A stretch of DNA of 45,399 nucleotides from Psychrobacillus soli (GTDB lineage: Bacteria; Bacillota; Bacilli; Bacillales_A; Planococcaceae). A program made the translations under genes and the position numbers. Below are positions 8,832 to 17,376 of the stretch, piece after piece. Location: positions 21,137 through 66,535 of the forward strand of contig NZ_VDGG01000025.1 of NCBI RefSeq assembly GCF_006861775.1. Reading direction: 5' to 3'. The notes below the pieces were generated by a model. That model ran no database searches, had not been told where the DNA came from, and was given only the letters and a program-made list of their open reading frames with translations. Every line of letters begins with the position of its first letter. The stretch's first letter is position 1.

Positions 8832-9638
8832 ATGGCATGTGAGTGGTTTTTTGAGTACGAAATTCAAATAAATCGTCCCGGACTTTTAGGGGATATTTCT
8901 TCTTTACTTGGTATGCTTCGAGTAAATATTGTTACGATTAATGGCGTAGATGAAGGTCGTCGTGGTATGCTTATAAAAGCAGAAAAAAAGGAAAATGTGG
9001 AGCGTTTTGAGCATATCGCTTCTACGATGGAAACCATTCATTTAACTAAATTTAGAGAACCGAAGCTTCGAGATCGTTTGGCAGTGCGTCATGGTCGGTA
9101 TATCCAACGTGATGCGGATGATAAAAAAACATTTCGATTTGTTCGTGCAGAGTTAGGAATTCTTGTGGACTTTATGGCGGAAATCTTTAAACAAGAAGGT
9201 CATAAGCTTATTGGGATAAGAGGAATGCCTCGTGTCGGAAAAACCGAATCGGTCGTTGCTGCGAGCGTTTGTGCAAATAAAAAATGGATTTTTCTTTCTT
9301 CTACAATGATTAAACAAACTATTAGAAGCCAACTTATTGGGGACGAGTTTAGCGACCATAATATTTTTATTCTTGATGGCATTGTGACGAGAAATTCAAA
9401 TGATGAAAAACATCAAATGTTAGTAAGAGAAATGATGAGAATGCCTACGATTAAAGTAGTAGAGCATCCTGATATGTTCATTCAACACTCCGAGTACTCC
9501 ATTGACGATTTTGACTATATTATTGAGCTTCGTCATAATCCCGAAGAAGAAATTTCGTATGAAATGATGGAGAAAAACCACACAATGTCGGACAAAGGAA
9601 TGAGTGGCTTTGGTGGGTTTGGTGGATTTAATTTTTAA
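8832..9638 (+). CDS. ymfK: YmfK-like protein: ACT domain plus P-loop region (DUF3388)
   Basis: 268 residues. The first ~75 form an ACT-like regulatory domain (EYEIQINRPGLLGDISSLLGML, VNIVTINGVDEG). A second domain follows with a Walker A-like loop GMPRVGKT at residues 131-138, then an aspartate strand FILDGIV. The tail is unusual, a short glycine/phenylalanine repeat (GFGGFGGFNF). The arrangement and neighbours match YmfK (DUF3388) of Bacillus. The ACT domain suggests amino-acid sensing and the P-loop suggests nucleotide binding, but no activity is established. Confidence 0.8.
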   Translation: MACEWFFEYEIQINRPGLLGDISSLLGMLRVNIVTINGVDEGRRGMLIKAEKKENVERFEHIASTMETIHLTKFREPKLRDRLAVRHGRYIQRDADDKKTFRFVRAELGILVDFMAEIFKQEGHKLIGIRGMPRVGKTESVVAASVCANKKWIFLSSTMIKQTIRSQLIGDEFSDHNIFILDGIVTRNSNDEKHQMLVREMMRMPTIKVVEHPDMFIQHSEYSIDDFDYIIELRHNPEEEISYEMMEKNHTMSDKGMSGFGGFGGFNF

Positions 9639-9654
9639 TGGGCAGGTGTTTTAG

Positions 9655-10509
9655 TTGACTGAACTTGGCGCTCGCTTAAAAGAAGCGAGATTAGCAAAAG
9701 GGTATAGTATTGAGGATTTACAAGAAATAACGAAGATTCAAAAAAGGTATTTGACGGGTATTGAAGAAGGAAATTATGCCACAATGCCAGGTGCATTTTA
9801 TGTGCGTGCATTTATTAAACAATATGCAGAGGCTGTTGGTTTAAACGGAGACGAACTTTTGGAAACGTATAAAACCGATATCCCTTCTCCAGCGAACGAC
9901 GAACTGTCTAAAAGTATTCCCGCTACACCATCTAGAAGAACTTTAGGTGGACGCTCGTCGAACAAATTTATGGAAGTTTTCCCGATGATTGTCGCTGTAT
10001 TATTTGTTATTGCAATTATTGTGATGTTTTGGTTCTTATACCAGAACAAACCGGGAGGGTCATCTGAATCATTTGAACCTAAAGATGAGCTTGTGATTGA
10101 ACAACAGCCACAAACAGAGCAAGACATAAAGGATCCAGTAGTGGAGGAAGAAGAACCGGAAGAACCTGTTGAGGAAGAAGTAGAAGAGCCGGAACCTGCG
10201 CAACAGCTGACTTTTGTGGAAACGCAAGGGGAAACGTCTACGTATGATTTAACTGGTGCAGAAAGTTATGTAGTGAAATTGGTCGCAACGAATAATACTT
10301 GGTTAAACATTAGAGACCAAGATAACAAAATTTTAGTTGATAAAGCAATCGTAGCTGGCGAGACTTTCGAATTAGATGTGGCTAGTTCATCCAGAGTTCG
10401 CGTACGTATTGGTTCAACTCCAGGTAATACAGTTTATATGAATGACCAAGTAGTTGAATTCCCAACCGATAGACCTACGCAAAATTTAGTTATACAGTTT
10501 CAAAAATAG
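9655..10509 (+). CDS. ymfM: RodZ-like membrane protein with N-terminal HTH
   Basis: 284 residues from a TTG start at 9655, 16 bases after ymfK. Residues 1-70 are a Cro/CI-type HTH domain (ARLKEARLAKGYSIEDLQEITKIQ). A single membrane segment lies near residues 108-130 (FPMIVAVLFVIAIIVMFWFLY). A Glu/Pro-rich extracellular linker (about 145-180) and a DUF4115 beta domain at the C-terminus complete the usual RodZ layout. RodZ links MreB to the cell-wall elongation machinery at the membrane. The stop codon sits in the stem of a small terminator at 10506-10535. Confidence 0.85.
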   Translation: MTELGARLKEARLAKGYSIEDLQEITKIQKRYLTGIEEGNYATMPGAFYVRAFIKQYAEAVGLNGDELLETYKTDIPSPANDELSKSIPATPSRRTLGGRSSNKFMEVFPMIVAVLFVIAIIVMFWFLYQNKPGGSSESFEPKDELVIEQQPQTEQDIKDPVVEEEEPEEPVEEEVEEPEPAQQLTFVETQGETSTYDLTGAESYVVKLVATNNTWLNIRDQDNKILVDKAIVAGETFELDVASSSRVRVRIGSTPGNTVYMNDQVVEFPTDRPTQNLVIQFQK

Positions 10510-10535
10510 TCATCTTTTAGATGGCTATTTTGTTT
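10506..10535 (+). terminator. Short terminator at the end of ymfM
   Basis: Ten-bp stem ATAGTCATCT / AGATGGCTAT (one G-T wobble) around a TTT loop, followed by TTTGTTT. The TAG stop codon of ymfM is in the stem. Likely partial, since pgsA starts 25 bases on. Confidence 0.6.
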
Positions 10536-10559
10536 GAAAATGAAAGGAGTTACATATAA

Positions 10560-11138
10560 ATGAATATACCGAATCAAATTTCGATGTTCCGTATTTTTTT
10601 AATACCAGTATTTATGTTTTTTATGCTTGTAAACTTTAACTGGGGAGATGTCAGTTTTCTTGGTGCGACGATTCCGGTAGGGCATTTAATTGGAGCAATT
10701 ATTTTTATTATCGCATCGATTACGGACTTCATTGATGGTTACTATGCGAGAAAATATAATTTAGTAACGAATATGGGGAAATTTTTGGACCCACTAGCAG
10801 ATAAACTACTAGTGTCTGCTGCGCTTATTATTTTAGTACAATTGGGAGTAGCCCCAGCTTGGGTAGTCATTTTAATCATTAGCCGTGAGTTTGCAGTAAC
10901 TGGACTACGTTTAATCCTTGCAAACGAAGGAGAAGTGGTTGCAGCTAACCAACTAGGTAAAATTAAAATGTGGACGCAAATTATAGCCATCTCTTCTTTA
11001 CTATTAGGAAATGTATTTTTTGAAATGTTCCATATTCCTTTTGATATAATTATGTTGTATGTTTGTTTATTCTTTACATTATGGTCCGGCTTTGATTATT
11101 TTTATATAAATCGTAAAGTGTTACTGGATTCTAAGTAG
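10560..11138 (+). CDS. pgsA: CDP-diacylglycerol-glycerol-3-phosphate 3-phosphatidyltransferase
   Basis: Makes phosphatidylglycerol phosphate from CDP-diacylglycerol and glycerol-3-phosphate, the committed step to phosphatidylglycerol and cardiolipin, at the cytoplasmic membrane. 192 residues, as in B. subtilis. The full CDP-alcohol phosphatidyltransferase signature is visible: D59-G60-x2-A63-R64-x8-G73-x3-D77-x3-D81. Several hydrophobic helices surround it. AAAGGAG lies before the ATG. cinA follows 15 bases after the stop. Confidence 0.95.
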   Translation: MNIPNQISMFRIFLIPVFMFFMLVNFNWGDVSFLGATIPVGHLIGAIIFIIASITDFIDGYYARKYNLVTNMGKFLDPLADKLLVSAALIILVQLGVAPAWVVILIISREFAVTGLRLILANEGEVVAANQLGKIKMWTQIIAISSLLLGNVFFEMFHIPFDIIMLYVCLFFTLWSGFDYFYINRKVLLDSK

Positions 11139-11153
11139 GAAGGATGTTTTTTT

Positions 11154-12401
11154 GTGAAAGCTGAAATTATTGCAGTTGGTTCTGAATTATTATTAGGTCA
11201 AATTTCTAATACAAATGCACGATTCATTTCTTCACAGTTAGCAGAGTTAGGAATTGATGTTTACTATCATACAGTCGTTGGTGATAATCCTAATCGTTTA
11301 GTAGACTCTATTAAAATTGCGGAGAATCGAGCAGACTTAATCATTTTTTCAGGTGGATTAGGACCTACCAAAGATGATTTAACGAAAGAGACGATCTCGA
11401 AACATTTAAACAAAAATCTTGTATTAGATCATCATGCATTAATCTATATTGAAGATTTCTTCAAACGCATGAATCGAAAGATGACAGAAAATAACAAAAA
11501 ACAAGCACTTGTTTTAGAAGGTTGTACTGTTTTAGAAAACAAGCATGGGATGGCACCTGGAATGTTTTTATCGACCAAAACGCATTCGTATATTCTACTT
11601 CCAGGTCCACCAAAAGAAATGGAGCCAATGTTCCAATTCGAAGCGAAACCTATTCTTTCTAAGCTACTACATAATGAATCCATCATTAAGTCCCATGTTA
11701 TTCGATTTTACGGGATTGGAGAAGCAGAACTAGAAACGGAAGTACAAGATTTATTGCACAATCAAACGAATCCAACGCTTGCTCCACTTGCGTCTGATGG
11801 AGAAGTCACCTTACGATTAACGGCTAAAAGCGATACAGAAGAAGAAGCTTGGAAACTAATTGATGCTATGCAAACGGAGATTTTCAATCGATTAGGAAAA
11901 TTTGTGTATGGCTATAATAATGATTCTCTTGCATCGAAGCTGCGAGATATACTAGTTGAAAATAATTTAACGATCTCCGCTGCCGAAAGTATGACAGCCG
12001 GTTTATTTCAATCAGAACTTGCTGCGGTTTCGGGTATGGGGCAGGCTTTAGTTGGTGGGATGATTACGTACACCGAAGACATTAAAATAAAGCAACTAGG
12101 TGTCAAGGAAACGACGATCAAAGAATTTAGTGTAGTTTCTAGTCCATGTGCAGAAGAAATGGCCGTGCGGGTGAAAGAGAAGTTTGGTACTAATATTGGT
12201 GTCGGTATTACAGGTGCAGCTGGACCAGATGGGCACGGAGGACAACCGGCGGGAACGGTTTGGATTGGCATTGCAATCGACGATTCCGCACCAGTTTCTT
12301 ACAAGTTAAACCTATCCGGTATGCGGAATACAAACAGACTAAGAGCGGTGAAATTTACGATCCATTATTTAATACGCTTACTTCATGACCAAGGATTGTA
12401 G
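11154..12401 (+). CDS. cinA: CinA-family protein (MoCF-like domain + NMN amidohydrolase domain)
   Basis: 415 residues from a GTG start at 11154 behind AGGAAGG. The N-terminal half is a molybdopterin-binding-like domain (AVGSELLLGQISNTNA, FSGGLGPTKDDLTKE, LLPGPPKEMEPM). The C-terminal half is the PncC-type nicotinamide-nucleotide amidohydrolase domain (SAAESMTAGLF, GVGITGAAGPDGHGGQPAGTVWIGI). CinA-type proteins act in pyridine nucleotide recycling and are linked to competence in some Firmicutes. It is directly upstream of recA as in B. subtilis and streptococci, but here a strong terminator separates the two. Confidence 0.93.
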   Translation: MKAEIIAVGSELLLGQISNTNARFISSQLAELGIDVYYHTVVGDNPNRLVDSIKIAENRADLIIFSGGLGPTKDDLTKETISKHLNKNLVLDHHALIYIEDFFKRMNRKMTENNKKQALVLEGCTVLENKHGMAPGMFLSTKTHSYILLPGPPKEMEPMFQFEAKPILSKLLHNESIIKSHVIRFYGIGEAELETEVQDLLHNQTNPTLAPLASDGEVTLRLTAKSDTEEEAWKLIDAMQTEIFNRLGKFVYGYNNDSLASKLRDILVENNLTISAAESMTAGLFQSELAAVSGMGQALVGGMITYTEDIKIKQLGVKETTIKEFSVVSSPCAEEMAVRVKEKFGTNIGVGITGAAGPDGHGGQPAGTVWIGIAIDDSAPVSYKLNLSGMRNTNRLRAVKFTIHYLIRLLHDQGL

Positions 12402-12420
12402 AAAATTAATTTTGAACATA

Positions 12421-12458
12421 AAAAACAGCCTAAAATTGAATTTTGGGCTGTTTTTAGC
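12421..12458 (+). terminator. Terminator after cinA
   Basis: A 16-bp stem starting AAAAACAGCCTAAAAT (one wobble) with a TGA loop, ending in TTTTT. It uncouples recA from the upstream operon. Confidence 0.88.
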
Positions 12459-12487
12459 GACCAAAATGAAATAGTCGCAAAAATTAA

Positions 12488-12501
12488 CGAATAAACGTTC
12501 G
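12488..12501 (+). promoter_or_regulatory. LexA (SOS) box of recA
   Basis: CGAATAAACGTTCG matches the Bacillus LexA consensus CGAACRNRYGTTCG at 13 of 14 positions (T for C at position 5). It lies eight bases upstream of the recA -35 element. Confidence 0.75.
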
Positions 12502-12509
12502 CTTTTTTC

Positions 12510-12538
12510 TTGTGTATTTCTCAAAAACCTAGTATAGT
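12510..12538 (+). promoter_or_regulatory. recA promoter
   Basis: TTGTGT (12510-12515) and TATAGT (12533-12538) with a 17-bp spacer, about 46 bases before the recA start and just downstream of the LexA box. Confidence 0.7.
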
Positions 12539-12584
12539 AAACATAGAAATAAAAATCAGAGAATCTTCTAAGGAGGAAATATAG

Positions 12585-13649
12585 TTGGCTAATGATCGTA
12601 AAGCAGCGCTTGAGATGGCGTTAAAACAAATAGAGAAGCAATTCGGTAAAGGTTCTGTTATGAAACTAGGAGAAAAAACAGACCGTGAAATATCAACTTC
12701 TTCAAGTGGTTCTTTAGCACTTGATGCAGCACTAGGAATAGGCGGTTATCCAAGAGGGCGTATTATTGAAATATACGGTCCTGAAAGCTCAGGTAAAACA
12801 ACTGTTGCCCTTCATGCGATTGCAGAAATACAAAAAACTGGTGGTCAAGCAGCGTTTATTGATGCGGAGCACGCATTAGATCCAGTATATGCACAAAAAC
12901 TAGGTGTTAATATTGATGAATTATTATTATCTCAGCCAGATACAGGTGAGCAAGCACTTGAAATAGCAGAAGCACTTGTACGTAGTGGTGCAATTGAGAT
13001 TTTAGTAATTGACTCGGTTGCAGCTTTAGTACCTAAAGCTGAAATTGAAGGAGAAATGGGAGATTCACATATGGGTCTTCAAGCTCGACTAATGTCTCAA
13101 GCATTACGTAAACTTTCAGGTGTTATTAATAAATCGAACACAATCGCCATCTTCATCAACCAAGTTCGTGAAAAAATTGGCGTAATGTTTGGAAATCCGG
13201 AAACTACGCCAGGTGGTCGTGCACTTAAATTCTATAGTTCAGTACGTTTAGAAGTAAGACGTGCAGAAGCGATTAAACAAGGCACAGATATTATGGGGAA
13301 CAAAACGAAAATAAAAGTTGTTAAAAACAAAGTAGCACCACCATTTAAAACTGCTGAAGTAGATATTATGTACGGTGAAGGGATTTCTCAAGAAGGAGAA
13401 ATTGTCGACATTGGTTCAGAGTTTGATATTATCCAAAAAAGTGGTTCTTGGTATGCTTACAATGAAGAACGAATTGGGCAAGGAAGAGAAAATGTAAAAC
13501 AATTCTTAAAAGAAAACCCAGCTATTAAAAATGAGATTTCTTTAAAGATTCGTGAGTCTCTTGGAATGGCAGCAAGCGCCTTAACAATCGGTGGTCATGA
13601 AGTAGGGGAAGACGACGCAGAATTTGAATTAATGTTAGATGAAGAATAA
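12585..13649 (+). CDS. recA: Recombinase RecA
   Basis: Strand-exchange and SOS co-protease protein, 354 residues. TTG start at 12585 with a consensus AAGGAGG. Walker A GPESSGKT at residues 65-72, Walker [11 protein letters not shown], the L1 loop around [22 protein letters not shown] and L2 around [20 protein letters not shown] are all intact. The acidic C-terminus ([13 protein letters not shown]) is normal. It is transcribed alone from a LexA-controlled promoter, bounded by terminators on both sides. Confidence 0.98.
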   Translation: MANDRKAALEMALKQIEKQFGKGSVMKLGEKTDREISTSSSGSLALDAALGIGGYPRGRIIEIYGPESSGKTTVALHAIAEIQKTGGQAAFIDAEHALDPVYAQKLGVNIDELLLSQPDTGEQALEIAEALVRSGAIEILVIDSVAALVPKAEIEGEMGDSHMGLQARLMSQALRKLSGVINKSNTIAIFINQVREKIGVMFGNPETTPGGRALKFYSSVRLEVRRAEAIKQGTDIMGNKTKIKVVKNKVAPPFKTAEVDIMYGEGISQEGEIVDIGSEFDIIQKSGSWYAYNEERIGQGRENVKQFLKENPAIKNEISLKIRESLGMAASALTIGGHEVGEDDAEFELMLDEE

Positions 13650-13657
13650 GATAATCA

Positions 13658-13687
13658 AAGTCTCTCAACTTGAGAGGCTTTTTTTTG
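13658..13687 (+). terminator. Terminator after recA
   Basis: Nine-bp stem AAGTCTCTC / GAGAGGCTT (one wobble) with a 5-nt loop and eight T. Confidence 0.85.
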
Positions 13688-13770
13688 AACTAGAAAGCAT
13701 GTAGTATCAACTCGCTAAAAACAAAATTTTATACAGGTATTTCGAATATGTGAATCCAGTAAATGGCTTA

Positions 13771-13874
13771 GGGCAACCAATCGGTCATTGAAAGCAACCA
13801 GTTCTACTCAGAAAGCAATCAAATCAATCCGAGAGCAACCAAATTGCTATTGAAAGCAACCAATTCATAAAATA
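13771..13874. repeat. Intergenic array, five units, ~21-bp period, core AAGCAACCAA
   Basis: The core GCAACC/GCAATC occurs at 13773, 13794, 13815, 13835 and 13856, a spacing of 21, 21, 20 and 21 bp. Each core is usually preceded by (GA)AA and followed by A and a variable half-unit. It begins about 85 bases after the recA terminator. No credible gene is present. Function unknown. Confidence 0.6.
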
Positions 13875-13885
13875 ACAAGTTTACT

Positions 13886-13980
13886 TGTAGTGTGACGACT
13901 ATTACTGTGACTCGTTTTTTATAAATGTTGCGCGTTTGGAGGGAAATGTTGTGCCAAGGCTCTTCTCAACGTTGCGAATT
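13886..13980. repeat. Possible second, more decayed repeat tract (core TGTTGCG)
   Basis: TGTGACTCGTTT, TGTTGCGCGTTT, TGTTGTGCCAAG and CGTTGCGAATTT occur near 13906, 13926, 13947 and 13970, spaced 20-23 bp. The similarity is loose, so this may be chance. Confidence 0.25.
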
Positions 13981-14149
13981 TATATATTGACATTCTTCTC
14001 CAAGTAAAGATTTTGTAGATACTTTGCTTAATACGCATTATTCCTATTTTAAGAAGTAAAGTATTAAGAATACAGCTATAATTCATTAGAAAACTTGCAA
14101 TTTTTTCATAAAAAAACCTTGTAAAATCAATAATATTCCTATCGTTTCC

Positions 14150-14178
14150 TTGACAGAGTATTTCTACATCTATACAAT
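14150..14178 (+). promoter_or_regulatory. rny promoter with overlapping palindrome
   Basis: TTGACA (14150-14155) and TACAAT (14173-14178) with a 17-bp spacer. The -10 element is inside the perfect palindrome ATACAATT-AA-AATTGTAT at 14172-14189, a possible operator. The start codon of rny is about 100 bases further on, so there is a sizeable leader. Confidence 0.65.
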
Positions 14179-14287
14179 TAAAATTGTATAATTTCTTTAT
14201 TAAATGATGAAAAAAGGCAATTCATTTATGCACTTGCATTTATGTGCCGACTGAAACTTAAAAAGAATAGCAATAGGGGGTGTTCGA

Positions 14288-15847
14288 ATGCCATATGAAA
14301 TTATCATCTCCGCTTTGCTTGGTCTGTTTGTCGGTGCCGTTGTTGGTTATAATTATCTGAAAAAAGTGAACGATTCAAAAGTGACTGGTGCAAAACAATC
14401 TTCTGCACTCATCCTAGATGAAGCAAAGCGAGAAGCAGAAGCATTAAAGAAAGAAGCACTATTAGAAGCCAAAGATGAAACTCACCAATTACGAAATGAA
14501 GCAGAATCTGACATCCGTGAACGCCGTATGGAACTGCAAAAACAGGAAAATCGGTTATTACAAAGAGAAGAGAACCTTGATCGTAAGGATGATGCTCTAA
14601 ACAAGAGAGAAGTAGGTCTTGAGCGTAAAGAAGATGCTCTAACCGAAAGACAACAGCATATCGAACGGAAAGAAAGTAAAGTGGACGAGCTAGTTGATAA
14701 ACAACAAAGTGAACTAGAACGAATTTCTACATTAACACGTGAAGAAGCAAGAGCGGTTATTCTTCAAGAAGTAGAAAATGAACTAGCTACTGATATAGCT
14801 GTTATGACAAAAGAATCGGAGACAAGAGCGAAAGAAGAGGCAGATAAGAAGTCTCGTGAAATTCTTTCACTTGCTTTACAACGATTTGCAGCCGATCATG
14901 TAGCAGAAACAACTGTTTCCGTTGTTAATCTACCGAATGACGAAATGAAAGGTCGTATCATTGGTCGTGAAGGTAGGAACATTCGTACGCTTGAAACTTT
15001 AACTGGAATCGATTTAATTATTGATGATACACCAGAAGCTGTTATACTATCAGGATTTGATCCGATACGAAGAGAAACTGCTCGTCTAGCACTAGAAAAA
15101 TTAGTGCAAGACGGACGAATTCATCCAGCACGTATTGAGGAAATGGTAGAAAAATCAAGAAGAGAAGTAGATGAACAGATTCGAGAAATCGGAGAACAAA
15201 CTACATTTGATGTAGGCGTTCATAATCTACATCCTGACTTGATCAAGATTCTTGGTAGATTACGTTATCGTACAAGCTATGGGCAAAACGTATTGAAACA
15301 TTCAACAGAAGTAGCAGTTTTAGCTGGTTTACTTGCTGCTGAACTTGGAGAAGACGTAACCCTTGCAAGACGTGCAGGATTACTTCACGATATTGGGAAA
15401 GCGATTGACCATGAAGTAGAAGGAAGCCACGTAGAAATTGGCGTCGAGCTTGCGACGAAATATAAAGAACATCCAGTCGTTATTAATAGTATTGCTTCTC
15501 ACCACGGAGATACAGAGGCCACTTCCGTTATTGCGGTATTAGTAGCAGCTGCTGACGCTTTATCGGCAGCACGACCTGGTGCAAGAAGTGAAACATTAGA
15601 AAACTACATTCGTCGTTTAGAAAAACTGGAAGAAATTTCGGAATCCTATGATGGTGTGGAAAAATCGTTTGCCATTCAAGCAGGGAGAGAGATTCGCATT
15701 ATGGTTCGTCCAGATCAAATTGATGATATTTCTGCTCATCGTTTGGCACGGGATATTCGTAAGCGAATCGAAGAAGAACTCGATTACCCAGGTCATATTA
15801 AAGTGACAGTAATTAGAGAGACTAGAGCTGTAGAATACGCAAAATAG
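14288..15847 (+). CDS. rny: Ribonuclease Y
   Basis: Membrane-anchored endoribonuclease that initiates decay of many mRNAs. 519 residues: an N-terminal membrane helix (about 5-24), a long charged coiled coil (about 30-200, e.g. [18 protein letters not shown]), a KH RNA-binding domain with GREG at 226-229, and an HD domain with H367-D368 (LLHDIGKA) as metal-binding catalytic pair. AGGGGGTG precedes the ATG. ymdB follows after an attenuator hairpin, the same order as in B. subtilis (ymdA-ymdB-spoVS). YmcA, encoded further on, works with RNase Y in some RNA maturation events. Confidence 0.96.
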   Translation: MPYEIIISALLGLFVGAVVGYNYLKKVNDSKVTGAKQSSALILDEAKREAEALKKEALLEAKDETHQLRNEAESDIRERRMELQKQENRLLQREENLDRKDDALNKREVGLERKEDALTERQQHIERKESKVDELVDKQQSELERISTLTREEARAVILQEVENELATDIAVMTKESETRAKEEADKKSREILSLALQRFAADHVAETTVSVVNLPNDEMKGRIIGREGRNIRTLETLTGIDLIIDDTPEAVILSGFDPIRRETARLALEKLVQDGRIHPARIEEMVEKSRREVDEQIREIGEQTTFDVGVHNLHPDLIKILGRLRYRTSYGQNVLKHSTEVAVLAGLLAAELGEDVTLARRAGLLHDIGKAIDHEVEGSHVEIGVELATKYKEHPVVINSIASHHGDTEATSVIAVLVAAADALSAARPGARSETLENYIRRLEKLEEISESYDGVEKSFAIQAGREIRIMVRPDQIDDISAHRLARDIRKRIEEELDYPGHIKVTVIRETRAVEYAK

Positions 15848-15851
15848 AAGG

Positions 15852-15877
15852 AAGGCTTCGAAGTGAAGCCTTTTTTT
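15852..15877 (+). terminator. Terminator/attenuator between rny and ymdB
   Basis: Stem AAGGCTTC / GAAGCCTT around a 5-nt loop, then five further T. ymdB has its own start 22 bases on, so read-through is probable. Confidence 0.75.
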
Positions 15878-15898
15878 CGTTAAGGAAGTGGATGAATT

Positions 15899-16696
15899 AT
15901 GAAGATTTTATTTATAGGTGATATTGTTGGTTCAATTGGTAGAGAGACATTAGAAAGTTATTTACCAAGATTAAAGAGAAAGTATAATGTGGATGTCGTT
16001 ATTGCAAACGGTGAAAATGCTGCGGCTGGTCGTGGAATTACAAAGAATATTTTTCAAGACCTGCTACATATGGGTGTAGACGTCGTAACGATGGGGAACC
16101 ACACATGGGATCAAAAAGAAATTATGGATTTTATTGATGATACGGATTATTTAATTCGTCCTGCCAATTTTTCGGAAGAAGCGCCAGGCAAAGGAATGAC
16201 GTCAGTTTCCAAAAATGGGCATACTATTTCGGTTATTAATATGCACGGACGAACGTTTTTGCCGCCTCATGATGATCCTTTTAAAAAAGCGACGGAGTTA
16301 GTAGAAGAAGCGAAGAAATTATCGCCAATTGTTTTCGTTGATTTTCATGCGGAAGCAACGAGTGAAAAAATTGCTTTTGGATGGCATCTAGATGGTAAAG
16401 CTTCCGTTGTCGTAGGGACGCATACGCATGTACAAACAGCGGATTCTCGTATTTTACCAGGCGGTACAGCATATATTACAGACGTTGGTATGACTGGGCC
16501 TTATGACGAAGTTTTAGGGATGAAAAAAGAAGACGTCTTATACCGTTTTCAAACGAATATGCCAACTCGTTTTGAAGTACCGAAAAGTGGTCGTTCCGTA
16601 TTAAGTGGATTCTTTATAGAAGTAGATAATTCTACCGGAAAAGCTATTCATCAAGAACGTGTCTATATTAATGATGACTACCCATTTCAAGGCTAA
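15899..16696 (+). CDS. ymdB: YmdB-type metallophosphoesterase
   Basis: 265 residues of the calcineurin-like family. Metal-site motifs are in order: GDIVG with D8, NGENAAAGRG with E39/N40, GNHTWD with N67/H68, DFHAEATSEK, and GTHTHVQTAD near the C-terminal third. In B. subtilis YmdB is a phosphodiesterase with activity on 2',3'- and 3',5'-cyclic nucleotides and influences biofilm and motility gene expression. It lies between rny and spoVS as expected. Confidence 0.93.
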   Translation: MKILFIGDIVGSIGRETLESYLPRLKRKYNVDVVIANGENAAAGRGITKNIFQDLLHMGVDVVTMGNHTWDQKEIMDFIDDTDYLIRPANFSEEAPGKGMTSVSKNGHTISVINMHGRTFLPPHDDPFKKATELVEEAKKLSPIVFVDFHAEATSEKIAFGWHLDGKASVVVGTHTHVQTADSRILPGGTAYITDVGMTGPYDEVLGMKKEDVLYRFQTNMPTRFEVPKSGRSVLSGFFIEVDNSTGKAIHQERVYINDDYPFQG

Positions 16697-16781
16697 AAAA
16701 GTCTAAATATTTCTTCCGAAGCATAAGGTAGGTTATGGACGAAAGCAAGTTCATAATCTAGCTATAAAAGGAGAAATGATA

Positions 16782-17048
16782 GTGGATTCATTAAAAGTAT
16801 CTTCTCGTTCTAACCCCAATTCAGTTGCTGGAGCACTTGTTGCAGTAATTAGAGAACAAGGGTATGCAGAGATGCAAGCAGTAGGGGCAGGTGCACTAAA
16901 TCAGGCGATTAAAGCGATTGCGATTGCTAGAGGATTTGTTGCACCTAGTGGTACAGATTTAACTTGTTCACCTGCTTTCACAGATATCGTTATTTCGGGT
17001 GAAGATCGAACTGCTTTGAAGTTATTAGTAGAGAAAAGGGTAAAATAA
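16782..17048 (+). CDS. spoVS: Stage V sporulation protein S
   Basis: Small Alba-like protein required for spore coat and cortex steps in B. subtilis. The GTG at 16782 gives 88 residues (DSLKVSSRSNPNSVAGAL...), the usual length. The in-frame ATG at 16776 is only two or three bases after the ribosome binding site AAAAGGAG and is unlikely. The conserved core GAGALNQAIKAIAIARGF and VAPSGTDL is intact. Its presence supports a spore-forming host. A perfect hairpin terminator follows. Confidence 0.95.
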   Translation: MDSLKVSSRSNPNSVAGALVAVIREQGYAEMQAVGAGALNQAIKAIAIARGFVAPSGTDLTCSPAFTDIVISGEDRTALKLLVEKRVK

Positions 17049-17051
17049 CCG

Positions 17052-17088
17052 TGAAGTCGCTACTGATCGTTGTAGCGACTTCATTTTG
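17052..17088 (+). terminator. Terminator after spoVS
   Basis: Perfect 12-bp stem TGAAGTCGCTAC / GTAGCGACTTCA with an 8-nt loop, followed by TTTTG. Confidence 0.8.
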
Positions 17089-17223
17089 TATTTCGAATAT
17101 ATTGTGACGATTTCATTTCCGTCAAAGGTCTGATTTTGATGAAAAACATAGAGAATACATAGTGAATCGCACTACTTCATGGTAAACTAATGAAGGAAAA
17201 AAGCATTTAATGAACAATAAAAG

Positions 17224-17255
17224 CATTTTAGCAGGGTTCAAGTCCCTGCTAAATG
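17224..17255 (+). other. Hairpin resembling a tRNA T-arm in the korA leader
   Basis: TTTAGCAGGG (17227-17236) pairs perfectly with CCCTGCTAAA (17244-17253) around the 7-nt loop TTCAAGT, and with one bulge the stem extends to 17224/17255. GGGTTCAAGTCCC has the layout of a tRNA T-stem and loop. No acceptor, D or anticodon arm can be built around it, so it is not a tRNA gene. There is no T-run, so it is not a terminator. Confidence 0.55.
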
Positions 17256-17263
17256 AAGTTAAA

Positions 17264-17350
17264 GCCTCCGGCGGATGTTACAGATTTTGAAAGGAATTAA
17301 TTGAGCAGGCTCAATTCAAAATCTGAACACAAATACGCCAAGGCATATTT
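17264..17350. repeat. Structured element (nested inverted repeats) before korA
   Basis: CAGATTTTGAA (17281-17291) and TTCAAAATCTG (17315-17325) are perfect complements. Between them AATTGAGC and GCTCAATT (17299-17306, 17309-17316) form an inner hairpin. A third hairpin AAATACGCC-AA-GGCATATTT is at 17331-17350, and CCTCCGGCGG lies at the left border. It could be a folded leader or a copy of a dispersed repeat; it resembles repeats I associate with Lysinibacillus-type genomes, from memory only. Confidence 0.55.
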
Positions 17351-17376
17351 GATAATGACAGTAAGGAGATGTTTAT

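Noticed and set aside
17224-17255. tRNA gene
   Set aside because: Only a T-arm-like hairpin exists; acceptor, D and anticodon arms cannot be formed from the flanking sequence.
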